A stretch of 5,547 bases of DNA from Planctomycetota bacterium (GCA_030607345.1 JAUWKC010000130.1:1-5547), one strand, 5' to 3'. Numbered from the stretch's first letter, positions 1 to 5,547 are shown. Program-made: numbers and translations. The notes: a model not told the origin generated them from the letters alone.

Positions 1-922
1 GGCAGAATTTGGCCATCAGCATCATCCCATTGTTGGTTGTCTCAGCCGAGCCGTCCATCTTCGCAAACGCATCGACAAGTTCCATCAGTTCACCGTCAGG
101 GTCGCCTTCGCTGAGATGATGTGCCGGATTGACGATGCCTGAATCCAGACCGCAGGCCATCGCTTTGTGTACATAAGCACGCATCACGCCTATCTTTCGC
201 GCCGGAAGGTCTCTTGCACAGTTGCTTATACCGCCTGTAAAGTGTACGCCCTGCATTTCAGGGTCGCTCTTTATCTTCTTTATCGTCTCGAAGCTCTTGT
301 ATGTGTAGCTCGCCTCGCCGGGGCTCATAGGCATATCTATCGCCAGCGGGAATATGGTCGAGTCGAAGAAAATCTCCTCCGGTTTGAAACCGTATTTATT
401 CACCGCTTCGGCGAAAATCCGTTTTGCCAGAGAGTAAAGCTCGTCAATCGAGTGTGTTCCGCCGCCTTCACTCATCAGCATCCCGACAAACGCAAAATCA
501 TAACTGCTCTTGAGCGGCAATATGTTATCCATCGTATAAATTTTGACCGAATTTATGAGCGGCTGCCTGACAGGCTCATCACTGTTGTACCATTGTTTCA
601 AGCCGGCTTTGAGCACGTCGTCGTCGCTGCTGTCGATACAAACAGCCGCGCCGCTTCCCCACTTGCGAACCATTTCCACATATTCACGCATCATATCCAC
701 CGCTACCTCCGGACGGTCCTCGCCGAAGGCGTCGAGATTGAGCGCAATATAATCGACGCCGGCTTTCGCCTGCGACTCAATCAGCCCACGGATGTAATCG
801 AGCGCCTCGCTGTCTTTGCTATAGGCCTCGGCACCCATCTCGGCCAACTGTTTCATTATCCTGCCTGTCCTCGGAATTGAAGCGTGAACCGATTCGCCAA
901 TCACAATAAAAGACTTTTCCAT
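1..922 (-). CDS. Methyltetrahydrofolate:corrinoid methyltransferase-like protein (pterin-binding TIM barrel), C-terminus cut by window edge
   Basis: An open frame runs from ATG at 922 off the left edge, giving 307 residues without a stop. It reads as the DHPS-like pterin-binding fold of methyl-H4folate:corrinoid methyltransferases (AcsE/MeTr, MetH pterin domain), which hand the N5-methyl of methyl-H4folate to a cob(I)alamin protein in the cytoplasm. Visible motifs: AGVDYIALN at about 54-62, CIDSS with Asp97, LINSV with Asn124, FFDST with Asp187, GGISN with Asn234, then GLDSGIVNP at 258-266. These match the order of the folate-contacting Asp, Asn, Asp and Asn in the family. Ala60 stands where most relatives have Asp (LDVN-type strand). 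It is already longer than AcsE (about 260 residues), so it has insertions or a C-terminal extension. The start at 922 is favoured by GGAGAG four bases upstream; an in-frame ATG at 934 lacks this. It is the last visible gene after metV. Family is clear; the exact acceptor protein is not, and a DHPS role in folate synthesis is unlikely in this context. Confidence 0.82.
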   Translation of the reverse strand, partial: MEKSFIVIGESVHASIPRTGRIMKQLAEMGAEAYSKDSEALDYIRGLIESQAKAGVDYIALNLDAFGEDRPEVAVDMMREYVEMVRKWGSGAAVCIDSSDDDVLKAGLKQWYNSDEPVRQPLINSVKIYTMDNILPLKSSYDFAFVGMLMSEGGGTHSIDELYSLAKRIFAEAVNKYGFKPEEIFFDSTIFPLAIDMPMSPGEASYTYKSFETIKKIKSDPEMQGVHFTGGISNCARDLPARKIGVMRAYVHKAMACGLDSGIVNPAHHLSEGDPDGELMELVDAFAKMDGSAETTNNGMMLMAKFC

Positions 923-926
923 TCTG

Positions 927-932
927 CTCTCC
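927..932 (-). promoter_or_regulatory. Ribosome binding site of the methyltransferase gene
   Basis: GGAGAG on the minus strand lies four bases before ATG 922. It decides that start over the in-frame ATG at 934, which overlaps this site. Confidence 0.6.
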
Positions 933-984
933 ATTTGCAAAGTGTCTCATTAAAAACCAATAGTACGCTCTAAGCTGGTTCCCA

Positions 985-1040
985 AGTATCTCGTGGCTTG
1001 TTTCTCGTATCTCGACTCACGATTCACGAGATACGATTCA
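985..1040. repeat. Degenerate 7-bp tandem repeat array, eight units
   Basis: From 985 to 1040 the plus strand divides into eight consecutive 7-base units in constant phase. Six of the eight start with CG, and all eight have G at the second position. Units include CGATTCA (1020-1026 and 1034-1040), CGACTCA (1013-1019), CGTATCT (1006-1012), CGAGATA (1027-1033) and the near match AGTATCT (985-991). The array contains a 10-bp inverted repeat (1005-1014 with 1027-1036) and a second, competing one (986-995 with 1025-1034). On the coding strand the first heptamer, TGAATCG, supplies the TGA stop of metV, so the array starts exactly at the gene end and fills about half of the spacer before the methyltransferase gene. 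It resembles short tandemly repeated heptamers seen between genes in some bacteria. No poly-U tract follows the stems directly, so a classical terminator is not supported. Confidence 0.65.
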
Positions 1041-1706
1041 CTTCTGTTCCAGGTCGTAGAAAGATGTTTTTCGCACCTCCGCCGACGGCATCATCCTGCT
1101 GTGGTCCCTCGGTGGACGGACTTTCTTCAGGTTTTCCAGCCGGCCTATTTCCTTCAAATGCTCGTAAATCTTTATCCAGCCGCAGTCCTTTTCCGGGTCG
1201 ACTTCACATTTGCCTTCGCGGGCGCCGCCGCACGGACCATTCAGCAGACCCTTCGCGCACGAAGTAACAGGGCAGATGCCGCCCGTGTAGTCCAGCGCAC
1301 AATCACCGCCCGCCTCGCACCGTTCCTCGGACGGCCACAACCGCTGAAGTGCGCCGCGCGAGACAGTATTCGCCGCCGGGTGCACCGTCTTGTCCACCAC
1401 CCTGGCAACGGCCTGCACTCCGATGCCGCAGCTCAATATCAGCATAGAATCGGCCTGTTCTATCTTGTCCATCTCTCTGGCCAGCCGGGTAGCCACCAGC
1501 ACCTTGTTACAGAGAAAATCCACCAGGCACACGCCGGTAATACTTTTGCCGGCCTTTTCCAGTTCCACTTTCATCGCCGAGAGAGCCTCCTGGCCGCCCG
1601 TCTTGCACACTTCGGCACACCCGTTGCAGGCCAGAAGGTAGATATTCTTCTCACCTGCCACAGACTCCAGTATTTCATCTATCGGTTTATCTTGTGTGAA
1701 CAGCAT
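1038..1706 (-). CDS. metV: MetV: cysteine-rich methylenetetrahydrofolate reductase partner subunit (MTHFR_C domain)
   Basis: This 222-residue protein matches the MTHFR_C (MetV) family that accompanies MetF in acetogens and passes electrons to the MetF flavin. It has 13 cysteines. An N-terminal group is Cys27, Cys30 and Cys34 (ACNGCAEVC), followed by Cys60, Cys66 and Cys93 (LSCGIGVQ). A dense C-terminal group is Cys130, 136, 145, 150, 159, 167 and 175, including ICPVTSCAKGLLNGPCGG and the CGWIKIYEHLK segment typical of the family. These are expected Fe-S and/or zinc ligands; which Cys binds what cannot be told here. ATG 1706 is chosen because GAGG lies nine bases upstream and the family N-terminus begins there; the ATG at 1733 lies deeper inside the protease gene. 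It overlaps the protease gene by 20 bases, indicating coupling. It is unusual that metV is separated from metF by a complete hydrogenase set. Confidence 0.88.
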   Translation of the reverse strand: MLFTQDKPIDEILESVAGEKNIYLLACNGCAEVCKTGGQEALSAMKVELEKAGKSITGVCLVDFLCNKVLVATRLAREMDKIEQADSMLILSCGIGVQAVARVVDKTVHPAANTVSRGALQRLWPSEERCEAGGDCALDYTGGICPVTSCAKGLLNGPCGGAREGKCEVDPEKDCGWIKIYEHLKEIGRLENLKKVRPPRDHSRMMPSAEVRKTSFYDLEQK

Positions 1707-2238
1707 CTTTGAGTTCCTCAAGTACCGCGTCAATAATTTGCGGAATCTTCTGCTCGATTATCTCTGTCAGTTCCAGCCCGCAGGCTATCTGCTCAGGTTC
1801 TACTCCGATTATTACGATTTCATCCGGCGCCGTGCCGACCTTGTCGGCGGCAACCAGCGCGTCAATCAGGCCAATCTGATGCAGACTGATTCTGCCCCCT
1901 TCCTCTTGCCGCAGCGCCTGCACCCAATTATGTATCCCCTTCGCCCTGAACCGCGTCTTGTAAATAGTACCGCTGCTTCGGCCGCCCCTGACTGCGTCAA
2001 TGATGACCACCTTTTCCAGCCCTTGCTCCAAAAGCAATAGGTCAAGCCCCGCCGTTCCACCATCGACAACTTCCACGTTCTCGCCAAGGCTGCGATGCTG
2101 CAACTGCTGCACGACATGCACACCCACGCCCTCGTCTTTCAGCAGCAAGTTGCCCAGACCAAGCACCAAAATGCGTCCGCAGTCATTGCCCGGCCCGGCC
2201 TTCCGCAGCGATTCTGTTTTTGTCTTCACGTCACACAA
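1687..2238 (-). CDS. [NiFe] hydrogenase maturation protease (HybD/HyaD/HoxM family)
   Basis: This endopeptidase removes the C-terminal tail of the nickel-loaded large subunit after its last active-site His, closing the Ni-Fe site; it acts in the cytoplasm. The family core is intact: ILVLGLGNLLLKDEGVGVHVV at about 23-43, VVDGGTAGLDLLL at 57-69, VVIIDAV at 77-83 and SLHQIGLIDAL at 118-128. The residues matching the metal-binding Glu16, Asp62 and His93 of E. coli HybD are Glu36, Asp81 and His120. Length is about 180 residues, normal for the family plus an N-terminal tail of about 20. The start is uncertain: no ATG precedes the core. A TTG at 2238 overlaps the large-subunit gene by eight bases, and a GTG at 2229, just past the large-subunit stop, is an equally good choice. 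Its place directly after the large subunit makes that protein its likely substrate. The general HypA-F factors are not in this window. Confidence 0.9.
   Translation of the reverse strand: MCDVKTKTESLRKAGPGNDCGRILVLGLGNLLLKDEGVGVHVVQQLQHRSLGENVEVVDGGTAGLDLLLLEQGLEKVVIIDAVRGGRSSGTIYKTRFRAKGIHNWVQALRQEEGGRISLHQIGLIDALVAADKVGTAPDEIVIIGVEPEQIACGLELTEIIEQKIPQIIDAVLEELKDAVHTR
1716..1719 (-). promoter_or_regulatory. Ribosome binding site of metV, inside the protease gene
   Basis: GAGG (within TTGAGGAAC) on the minus strand lies nine bases before ATG 1706 and supports that start over ATG 1733. Confidence 0.5.
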
Positions 2239-3715
2239 CTCTAAAGACCCCCAATTTGGCTGCCCTTGCGTCGAGCAGGTGCACCGAACAGGCTAAGCAG
2301 GGGTCGAACGACCGCACAATTCGCACCAGTTCGAACGGATTATCTCTGTCCCTGACTCTTGTGCCTAATAGTGCCTGCTCGACGGCGCCGCCCTGCTCTT
2401 TGTCATCCTTCGGAGAGGCGTTCCAGGCCGTGGGAGTAATCACCTGGTACCTCTCGGTCTTGCTGTCTTTGATGCTTATCCAATGCCCGACCGCACCTCG
2501 CGGGGCTTCCGTCAGGCCTGCACCTTCGCCCGTCTCCGGGATTTGGCTCTCAACTATCGTCGGCTCAGTCGGCTTCAACGCCTCCAGCCAACCGACCATA
2601 CTATCGGCGACGAGTTTCGATTCGAGCGCCCTTGCTGCGTGCCGCCCAAGAACTGAAAACAGACCGTCCACCTCGACGCCTAATTCGCTCAGCAGCGAAT
2701 CAATCAGCTCTTTGCACTTGCCGTCGTGCCGCACATAGTTGTTTACCATTCGCGCAAGCGGCCCGAGCTCGCAAACCTTGCCCTGATACCGCGGCGACTT
2801 AATAAATGAATATGCCTGGCTCTTTGTAGGCTCCGGTTTGGTATCGCTGTAGGCCGGGTTCTTGCCGGACTCTGAATCGGCGTACCAGGAATGCTTCAGG
2901 TCCTCGGTGATGTTGGCCGCGTCGAACGGCTCGGCCTGCAGTTGAGGCGAGACTATCCCGGCCTTGAACAGCTTGCCCGTCGGCAGTTCAAAACCGCCGT
3001 AAGCAACCATTCTCTTACAACCTGTCCCTATCTCGAAGTAATCAGGATAGGCTTTTGCCACGGAGATAACGTCGGGGATATACGTGTTGTCCACAAACTC
3101 GCGGATTTCATTCAGCCGCCACAGGAAATTGGTTATCTTGTCCTCCGTGGGCGTTTCGGTAACACCGCCCGGCACAATGCCGACATTATGCGGCATCTTG
3201 CCGCCGAAAATCGACAGCATCTCCTGGCATTTGCGCCTGATATTCAGCGCCTGGATATAGTTGTCCGCCAGTTGTGCGTTCTCCTGGCCGACTATGCGGT
3301 AGTCTCCTTCGTAACGCGGCACGAAGGGGGCCATGTCGCCCATCGCTGCGACCGTGTCTACATAGTCCAGCGCTGCAAGATGATAGAAGTGCAGAATGTG
3401 TGACTGCAGAAAGTTCGACCCGAAAATAAGCGCCCGAATCAGCTTTGCATTGTCTGGAATCTTATCCGTCAAACCAAATGCATCGTCAATACACAACGCC
3501 GAAGCCGTGGCGTGAGCCGTGGGACAAACACCGCATATTCGCTGCGTCAATCTGCACGCGTCCCGAGGGTCTCGCCCCTTAAGTATTATTTCAAAACCTC
3601 GAAAGAGCGTCCCAGCACATCGCGCCTCCTTTACCACCCCCTCATCGACAACCGCTTCGATGGCCATATGACCTTCAATCCTGGTTATTGGGTCAATCTT
3701 TATCTTTTTCCTCAT
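2231..3715 (-). CDS. [NiFe] hydrogenase large subunit, group 1-like
   Basis: This is the catalytic subunit for H2 = 2H+ + 2e-, 494 residues from ATG 3715. DPITRIEGH at 8-16 holds the conserved Glu14. The N-terminal Ni-Fe ligand pair is RICGVC with Cys61 and Cys64, preceded by RGFEIILKGRDPRDA, a group 1 signature. The C-terminal pair is DPCLAC with Cys473 and Cys476, followed by SVH with His479. Fifteen residues follow His479, a normal tail for removal by the protease encoded next. A Cys occupies the position that is selenocysteine in [NiFeSe] enzymes. The length is at the short end of group 1 (often 530-570) and near that of [NiFeSe] large subunits. The frame is open upstream to 3877, but ATG 3715 has GAGG seven bases ahead and starts at the family N-terminus. 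It overlaps the small-subunit stop as ATGA. The subgroup is uncertain without a tree. Confidence 0.95.
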   Translation of the reverse strand: MRKKIKIDPITRIEGHMAIEAVVDEGVVKEARCAGTLFRGFEIILKGRDPRDACRLTQRICGVCPTAHATASALCIDDAFGLTDKIPDNAKLIRALIFGSNFLQSHILHFYHLAALDYVDTVAAMGDMAPFVPRYEGDYRIVGQENAQLADNYIQALNIRRKCQEMLSIFGGKMPHNVGIVPGGVTETPTEDKITNFLWRLNEIREFVDNTYIPDVISVAKAYPDYFEIGTGCKRMVAYGGFELPTGKLFKAGIVSPQLQAEPFDAANITEDLKHSWYADSESGKNPAYSDTKPEPTKSQAYSFIKSPRYQGKVCELGPLARMVNNYVRHDGKCKELIDSLLSELGVEVDGLFSVLGRHAARALESKLVADSMVGWLEALKPTEPTIVESQIPETGEGAGLTEAPRGAVGHWISIKDSKTERYQVITPTAWNASPKDDKEQGGAVEQALLGTRVRDRDNPFELVRIVRSFDPCLACSVHLLDARAAKLGVFRVV

Positions 3716-4566
3716 TTGAGGTCCTCGAAAGTAATCTTTTCGTAAATCGGCGACGTACCATCCGGAAACTCCGGCTCGACACAACCCAGACAGGGAGAGC
3801 CGGCCCTGACGCACCAGTTTACGCCGTTGTTCCACTGTCTCAAAGGACAGTCGGCATAGGTATAATGTCCCCTGCAACCCAACTGATAAAGGCAGCCGGC
3901 GTCGCCCAGCTTCTCAGCGAATTTACCCTTGTCGAAGTCCGCCCGTCGGGGACAATTCTCGTGAACCAGCTTGCCGTAGAAAAGTTTCGGCCGGCCAACG
4001 TCGTCTAAATCCAGCGCCTCCGCGCCGGACAACATAATCACCGATATTGTCCCCGTAAACCACTCCGGATGCGGCGGGCAGCCGGGGATATTTACCACCT
4101 GTGTCTCAATACCTTTCTCATCGAAAACCGCCTGAACGCCCTTGCACAAGGTCGGGTTTGGCTTCGCCGCCGGAATCCCCCCGTAAGCGGCGCATGTACC
4201 CAGCGCGATAGTCAGTAAGGCGCTTCTGCCTAACTCGGCAACGCTTTGCACAATCGTAACGTGCTTGCCGTCTATCTCGCCGATGCTCCCGTAAAGCCCG
4301 TTCTCGGCGGTCGGCACTGCGCCTTCCACCACCAAGATGTATCCGCCTTTTCTGTCCTTTTCCGTGTCCTTGAGAACTTTAATCGCCGGCTCGCCCTGGC
4401 CTGCCATTATCGTCGCGTGGAATAGCAGCCTGAGTTGATGGCCCGGCACAAGCTCGTCAAGCAGCAGGTTCTGTATCTTCGGGCTCACTGCGTTCAGAAT
4501 CGACACGGAACAGCCGGTGCAGCCCGCCCCCTGCAGCCAGATTACGGGATATTCTTTCGTACTCAT
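3712..4566 (-). CDS. [NiFe] hydrogenase small (Fe-S) subunit, no Tat signal
   Basis: This 284-residue subunit wires the Ni-Fe site to its partner through three Fe-S clusters. Likely proximal ligands are Cys16 and Cys19 (GCTGCS), Cys125 (GTCAAYGG) and Cys163 (IPGCPPHP). Distal ligands are His202, Cys205, Cys225 and Cys231. The medial set is Cys240, Cys259 and Cys262 plus Cys252 (VNWCVRAGSPC), where standard group 1 enzymes have Pro, so a [4Fe-4S] rather than [3Fe-4S] medial cluster is predicted. The proximal site has Gly at both positions of the extra cysteines of O2-tolerant enzymes, so O2 sensitivity is expected. The protein begins almost at the first cluster motif: there is no twin-arginine signal and no C-terminal membrane helix, giving a soluble cytoplasmic enzyme. 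ATG 4566 has AGGAGA four bases ahead; the in-frame ATG at 4617 adds only 17 residues without signal features. Its stop overlaps the large-subunit start (ATGA). Confidence 0.94.
   Translation of the reverse strand: MSTKEYPVIWLQGAGCTGCSVSILNAVSPKIQNLLLDELVPGHQLRLLFHATIMAGQGEPAIKVLKDTEKDRKGGYILVVEGAVPTAENGLYGSIGEIDGKHVTIVQSVAELGRSALLTIALGTCAAYGGIPAAKPNPTLCKGVQAVFDEKGIETQVVNIPGCPPHPEWFTGTISVIMLSGAEALDLDDVGRPKLFYGKLVHENCPRRADFDKGKFAEKLGDAGCLYQLGCRGHYTYADCPLRQWNNGVNWCVRAGSPCLGCVEPEFPDGTSPIYEKITFEDLK
3723..3726 (-). promoter_or_regulatory. Ribosome binding site of the hydrogenase large subunit
   Basis: GAGG on the minus strand lies seven bases before ATG 3715, inside the end of the small-subunit gene. 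It supports that start over the upstream in-frame codon at 3877. Confidence 0.55.
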
Positions 4567-4567
4567 T

Positions 4568-4723
4568 TTATCTCCTGGTTTTGCATCTACTTCGATGCAG
4601 CTTATCGCCGAAGACATCCTGAGGCCCGATGCCTCTTTCGGCCTTATCCTCAGCAGTGTGCCTGCTTATGTGCAGCAATATGCTCCTTAGCAATACCCCG
4701 GTTATAATTACGTCCACTGTCAT
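4568..4723 (-). CDS. Possible small protein of 51 residues, unrecognised
   Basis: The gap between metF and the hydrogenase small subunit contains an ATG-initiated frame of 51 codons, beginning MTVDVIITGVLL and ending in KTRR. Its TAA stop lies one base before the small-subunit ATG (TAAAATG) and its last codons overlap that gene's ribosome binding site, an arrangement that would allow coupling. The first third is hydrophobic, then charged. I recognise no family. It has no good ribosome binding site of its own (only AGAG about nine bases upstream) and includes the possible hairpin at 4607-4642. It may equally be a chance open frame in a leader or spacer. Confidence 0.2.
   Translation of the reverse strand: MTVDVIITGVLLRSILLHISRHTAEDKAERGIGPQDVFGDKLHRSRCKTRR
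4571..4576 (-). promoter_or_regulatory. Strong ribosome binding site of the hydrogenase small subunit
   Basis: AGGAGA on the minus strand lies four bases before ATG 4566. It is the best Shine-Dalgarno sequence in the window. It fixes the short N-terminus and so the absence of an export signal. Confidence 0.75.
4601..4648. repeat. Nested inverted repeat flanked by a 6-bp direct repeat
   Basis: In the metF-hydrogenase spacer, GCCGAA (4607-4612) pairs with TTCGGC (4637-4642), and inside it GAGGC (4621-4625) pairs with GCCTC (4631-4635) around a 5-base loop. Both outer arms are bordered by CTTATC (4601-4606 and 4643-4648) in the same orientation. In RNA this could form an interrupted hairpin about 40 bases before the small-subunit start. 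The direct repeats around inverted ends look like a tiny insertion with a target duplication, but the words are short and may be chance. Confidence 0.3.
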
Positions 4724-4737
4724 TTGATGTTCTCTGC

Positions 4738-5547
4738 CTACAGGCCGGCTCCGTCGAGAATCGCCGGTATCTTGTCTTCCCAGCCCAGCACCATCAGGTG
4801 CACTCCCCCGCAGCAGTCTTTAATCTCCTTAATCGTTCGTACGGCAATTTCTACAGCGGTCTGCCCGGACCTGGTCTTCTCTTTGTCCTTTTTCAGTTCG
4901 TTGATAAGCTCATCCGGCACGCTTACCCCAGCCACATTCGCGTTCATATATCGCGCCATACCCACCGACTTCAGTATGACTATGCCTGCCATAACCGGCA
5001 CGTTAAGGTGCGAGACCTGCTCCATAAACTCCCGGAATTTATCCGTATCGTAAACAGCCTGCGTCTGGAAAAACTGTGCCCCGGCCTTGACCTTCTTCTC
5101 CATCTTCAGAATCTGAGGTTCCAGAGGGTCCGCTCCCGGCGTAACTACCGCCCCGACAAAAAATTCCGGCGACCCGTCAAGTTTATTGCCTGTCAGGTCC
5201 CTGCCTTGCTCCAAACCCTTGGCCGTCTGAAGCAACTGCACCGAATCCAGGTCAAAGACCGGTTTCGTCTGGGGATGGTCGCCAAGCTGCGGATGGTCGC
5301 CCGTCAGGCAAAGCACATTTCGTATTCCAAGTCCGTAAGCGCTCAAAAGGTCCGATTGCAACGCCAGGCGGTTTCTGTCCCGGCAGGTCATCTGGAGTAT
5401 CGGTTCCAGGCCCCTCTCGTACAGAAGCCGGCAGGTGGCAAGCGAGCCAAATCGCATCACCGAACTCTGCAGGTCCGTCACGTTGAACGCAGTTATCCTG
5501 TCCTTAATAGCTTCAGCCTCGTCAAGGACCTTCTCGATGTTTACCCC
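4738..5547 (-). CDS. metF: Methylenetetrahydrofolate reductase MetF, N-terminus cut by window edge
   Basis: The flavoprotein reduces 5,10-methylene-H4folate to 5-methyl-H4folate, the last folate step of the Wood-Ljungdahl methyl branch and also the source of methyl for methionine. The frame is open from the right edge (first codons read GVNIEKVLDEA) to TAG at 4738-4740, 269 residues visible; about 25-30 N-terminal residues, with the start and the catalytic Glu region, are probably outside. Family motifs in the visible part: MTCRDRNR at about 53-60, LTGDHPQLGDHP at 81-92, VFDLDS at 97-102, VVTPGADP at 134-141 and QFFQTQAVYD at 158-167. The GTG at 5481 is an internal Val codon, not the start, because conserved sequence continues upstream of it. 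The protein ends without a fused C-terminal domain, which fits the short acetogen-type MetF that works with a separate MetV, encoded here three genes downstream. An electron donor cannot be read from this sequence. Confidence 0.93.
   Translation of the reverse strand, partial: GVNIEKVLDEAEAIKDRITAFNVTDLQSSVMRFGSLATCRLLYERGLEPILQMTCRDRNRLALQSDLLSAYGLGIRNVLCLTGDHPQLGDHPQTKPVFDLDSVQLLQTAKGLEQGRDLTGNKLDGSPEFFVGAVVTPGADPLEPQILKMEKKVKAGAQFFQTQAVYDTDKFREFMEQVSHLNVPVMAGIVILKSVGMARYMNANVAGVSVPDELINELKKDKEKTRSGQTAVEIAVRTIKEIKDCCGGVHLMVLGWEDKIPAILDGAGL

Noticed and set aside
167..880. Long plus-strand open frame opposite the methyltransferase gene
   Set aside because: It is the antisense of a well-supported coding frame; its translation has no family motif and shows the Arg/Leu/His-rich composition of shadow frames.
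951..980. Possible Rho-independent terminator before the methyltransferase gene (AACCA...TGGTT then a T run on the minus strand)
   Set aside because: The stem is only 5-6 bp, AT-rich and has a loop of about 16 bases; too weak to call.
993..1712. Long plus-strand open frame covering metV
   Set aside because: Fully antisense to metV, whose Cys motifs are clear; no domain seen and it begins within the heptamer array.
2231..2320. Selenocysteine at the hydrogenase active site
   Set aside because: The C-terminal motif has two ordinary Cys codons (Cys473 and Cys476) and no in-frame TGA before the true stop.
3805..4566. O2-tolerant six-cysteine proximal cluster
   Set aside because: The positions of the two extra cysteines are Gly18 in CTGC and Gly130 in CAAYGG, so the standard four-Cys cluster is present.
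4700..4723. Possible internal promoter (ATGACA and TATAAC on the minus strand) upstream of the hydrogenase
   Set aside because: The two boxes are only 11 bases apart; no acceptable -35 exists at 16-18 bases from TATAAC.
5273..5301. Direct repeat GGATGGTCGCC with an 18-base period inside metF
   Set aside because: It encodes the two consecutive GDHPQ segments that match the family motif TGD-x-P...GD-x-P, so it follows from protein sequence, not a DNA repeat element.

Overview
This window looks like an interior piece of one operon read entirely from the minus strand. In transcription order (right to left) it holds: the 3' part of a methylenetetrahydrofolate reductase (metF, cut by the right edge); a 170-base gap with a doubtful small ORF and a possible hairpin; the small and large subunits of a [NiFe] hydrogenase; its C-terminal maturation protease; metV, the cysteine-rich MTHFR partner (MTHFR_C domain); a short spacer with a degenerate 7-bp tandem repeat; and a pterin-binding methyltransferase of the methyl-H4folate:corrinoid (AcsE-like) type, cut by the left edge. 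From the hydrogenase onward the genes overlap or nearly touch (4, 8 and 20 bases), so co-transcription and translational coupling are likely. No convincing promoter or terminator is visible.

The three folate proteins fit consecutive steps of the Wood-Ljungdahl methyl branch: MetF/MetV would reduce methylene-H4folate to methyl-H4folate, and the AcsE-like protein would move the methyl group to a corrinoid protein. The hydrogenase is complete and carries both CxxC pairs of the Ni-Fe site and a full set of Fe-S ligands. Its small subunit has no Tat signal peptide, so it is predicted to be cytoplasmic. It sits between metF and metV, where acetogens usually have an electron-transfer protein for MTHFR (RnfC2, or HdrABC-MvhD). 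This suggests, as inference, that H2 is the electron source for methylene-H4folate reduction, possibly through a direct hydrogenase-MetVF complex.

The content points to an anaerobic bacterium using the folate-based C1 pathway (acetogenic, syntrophic or fermentative). The base composition is moderate to slightly GC-rich by eye. The heptamer repeat words recall intergenic repeats of uncultured Planctomycetota (Phycisphaerae) genomes, but that is an impression from memory; the lineage cannot be fixed from this window.
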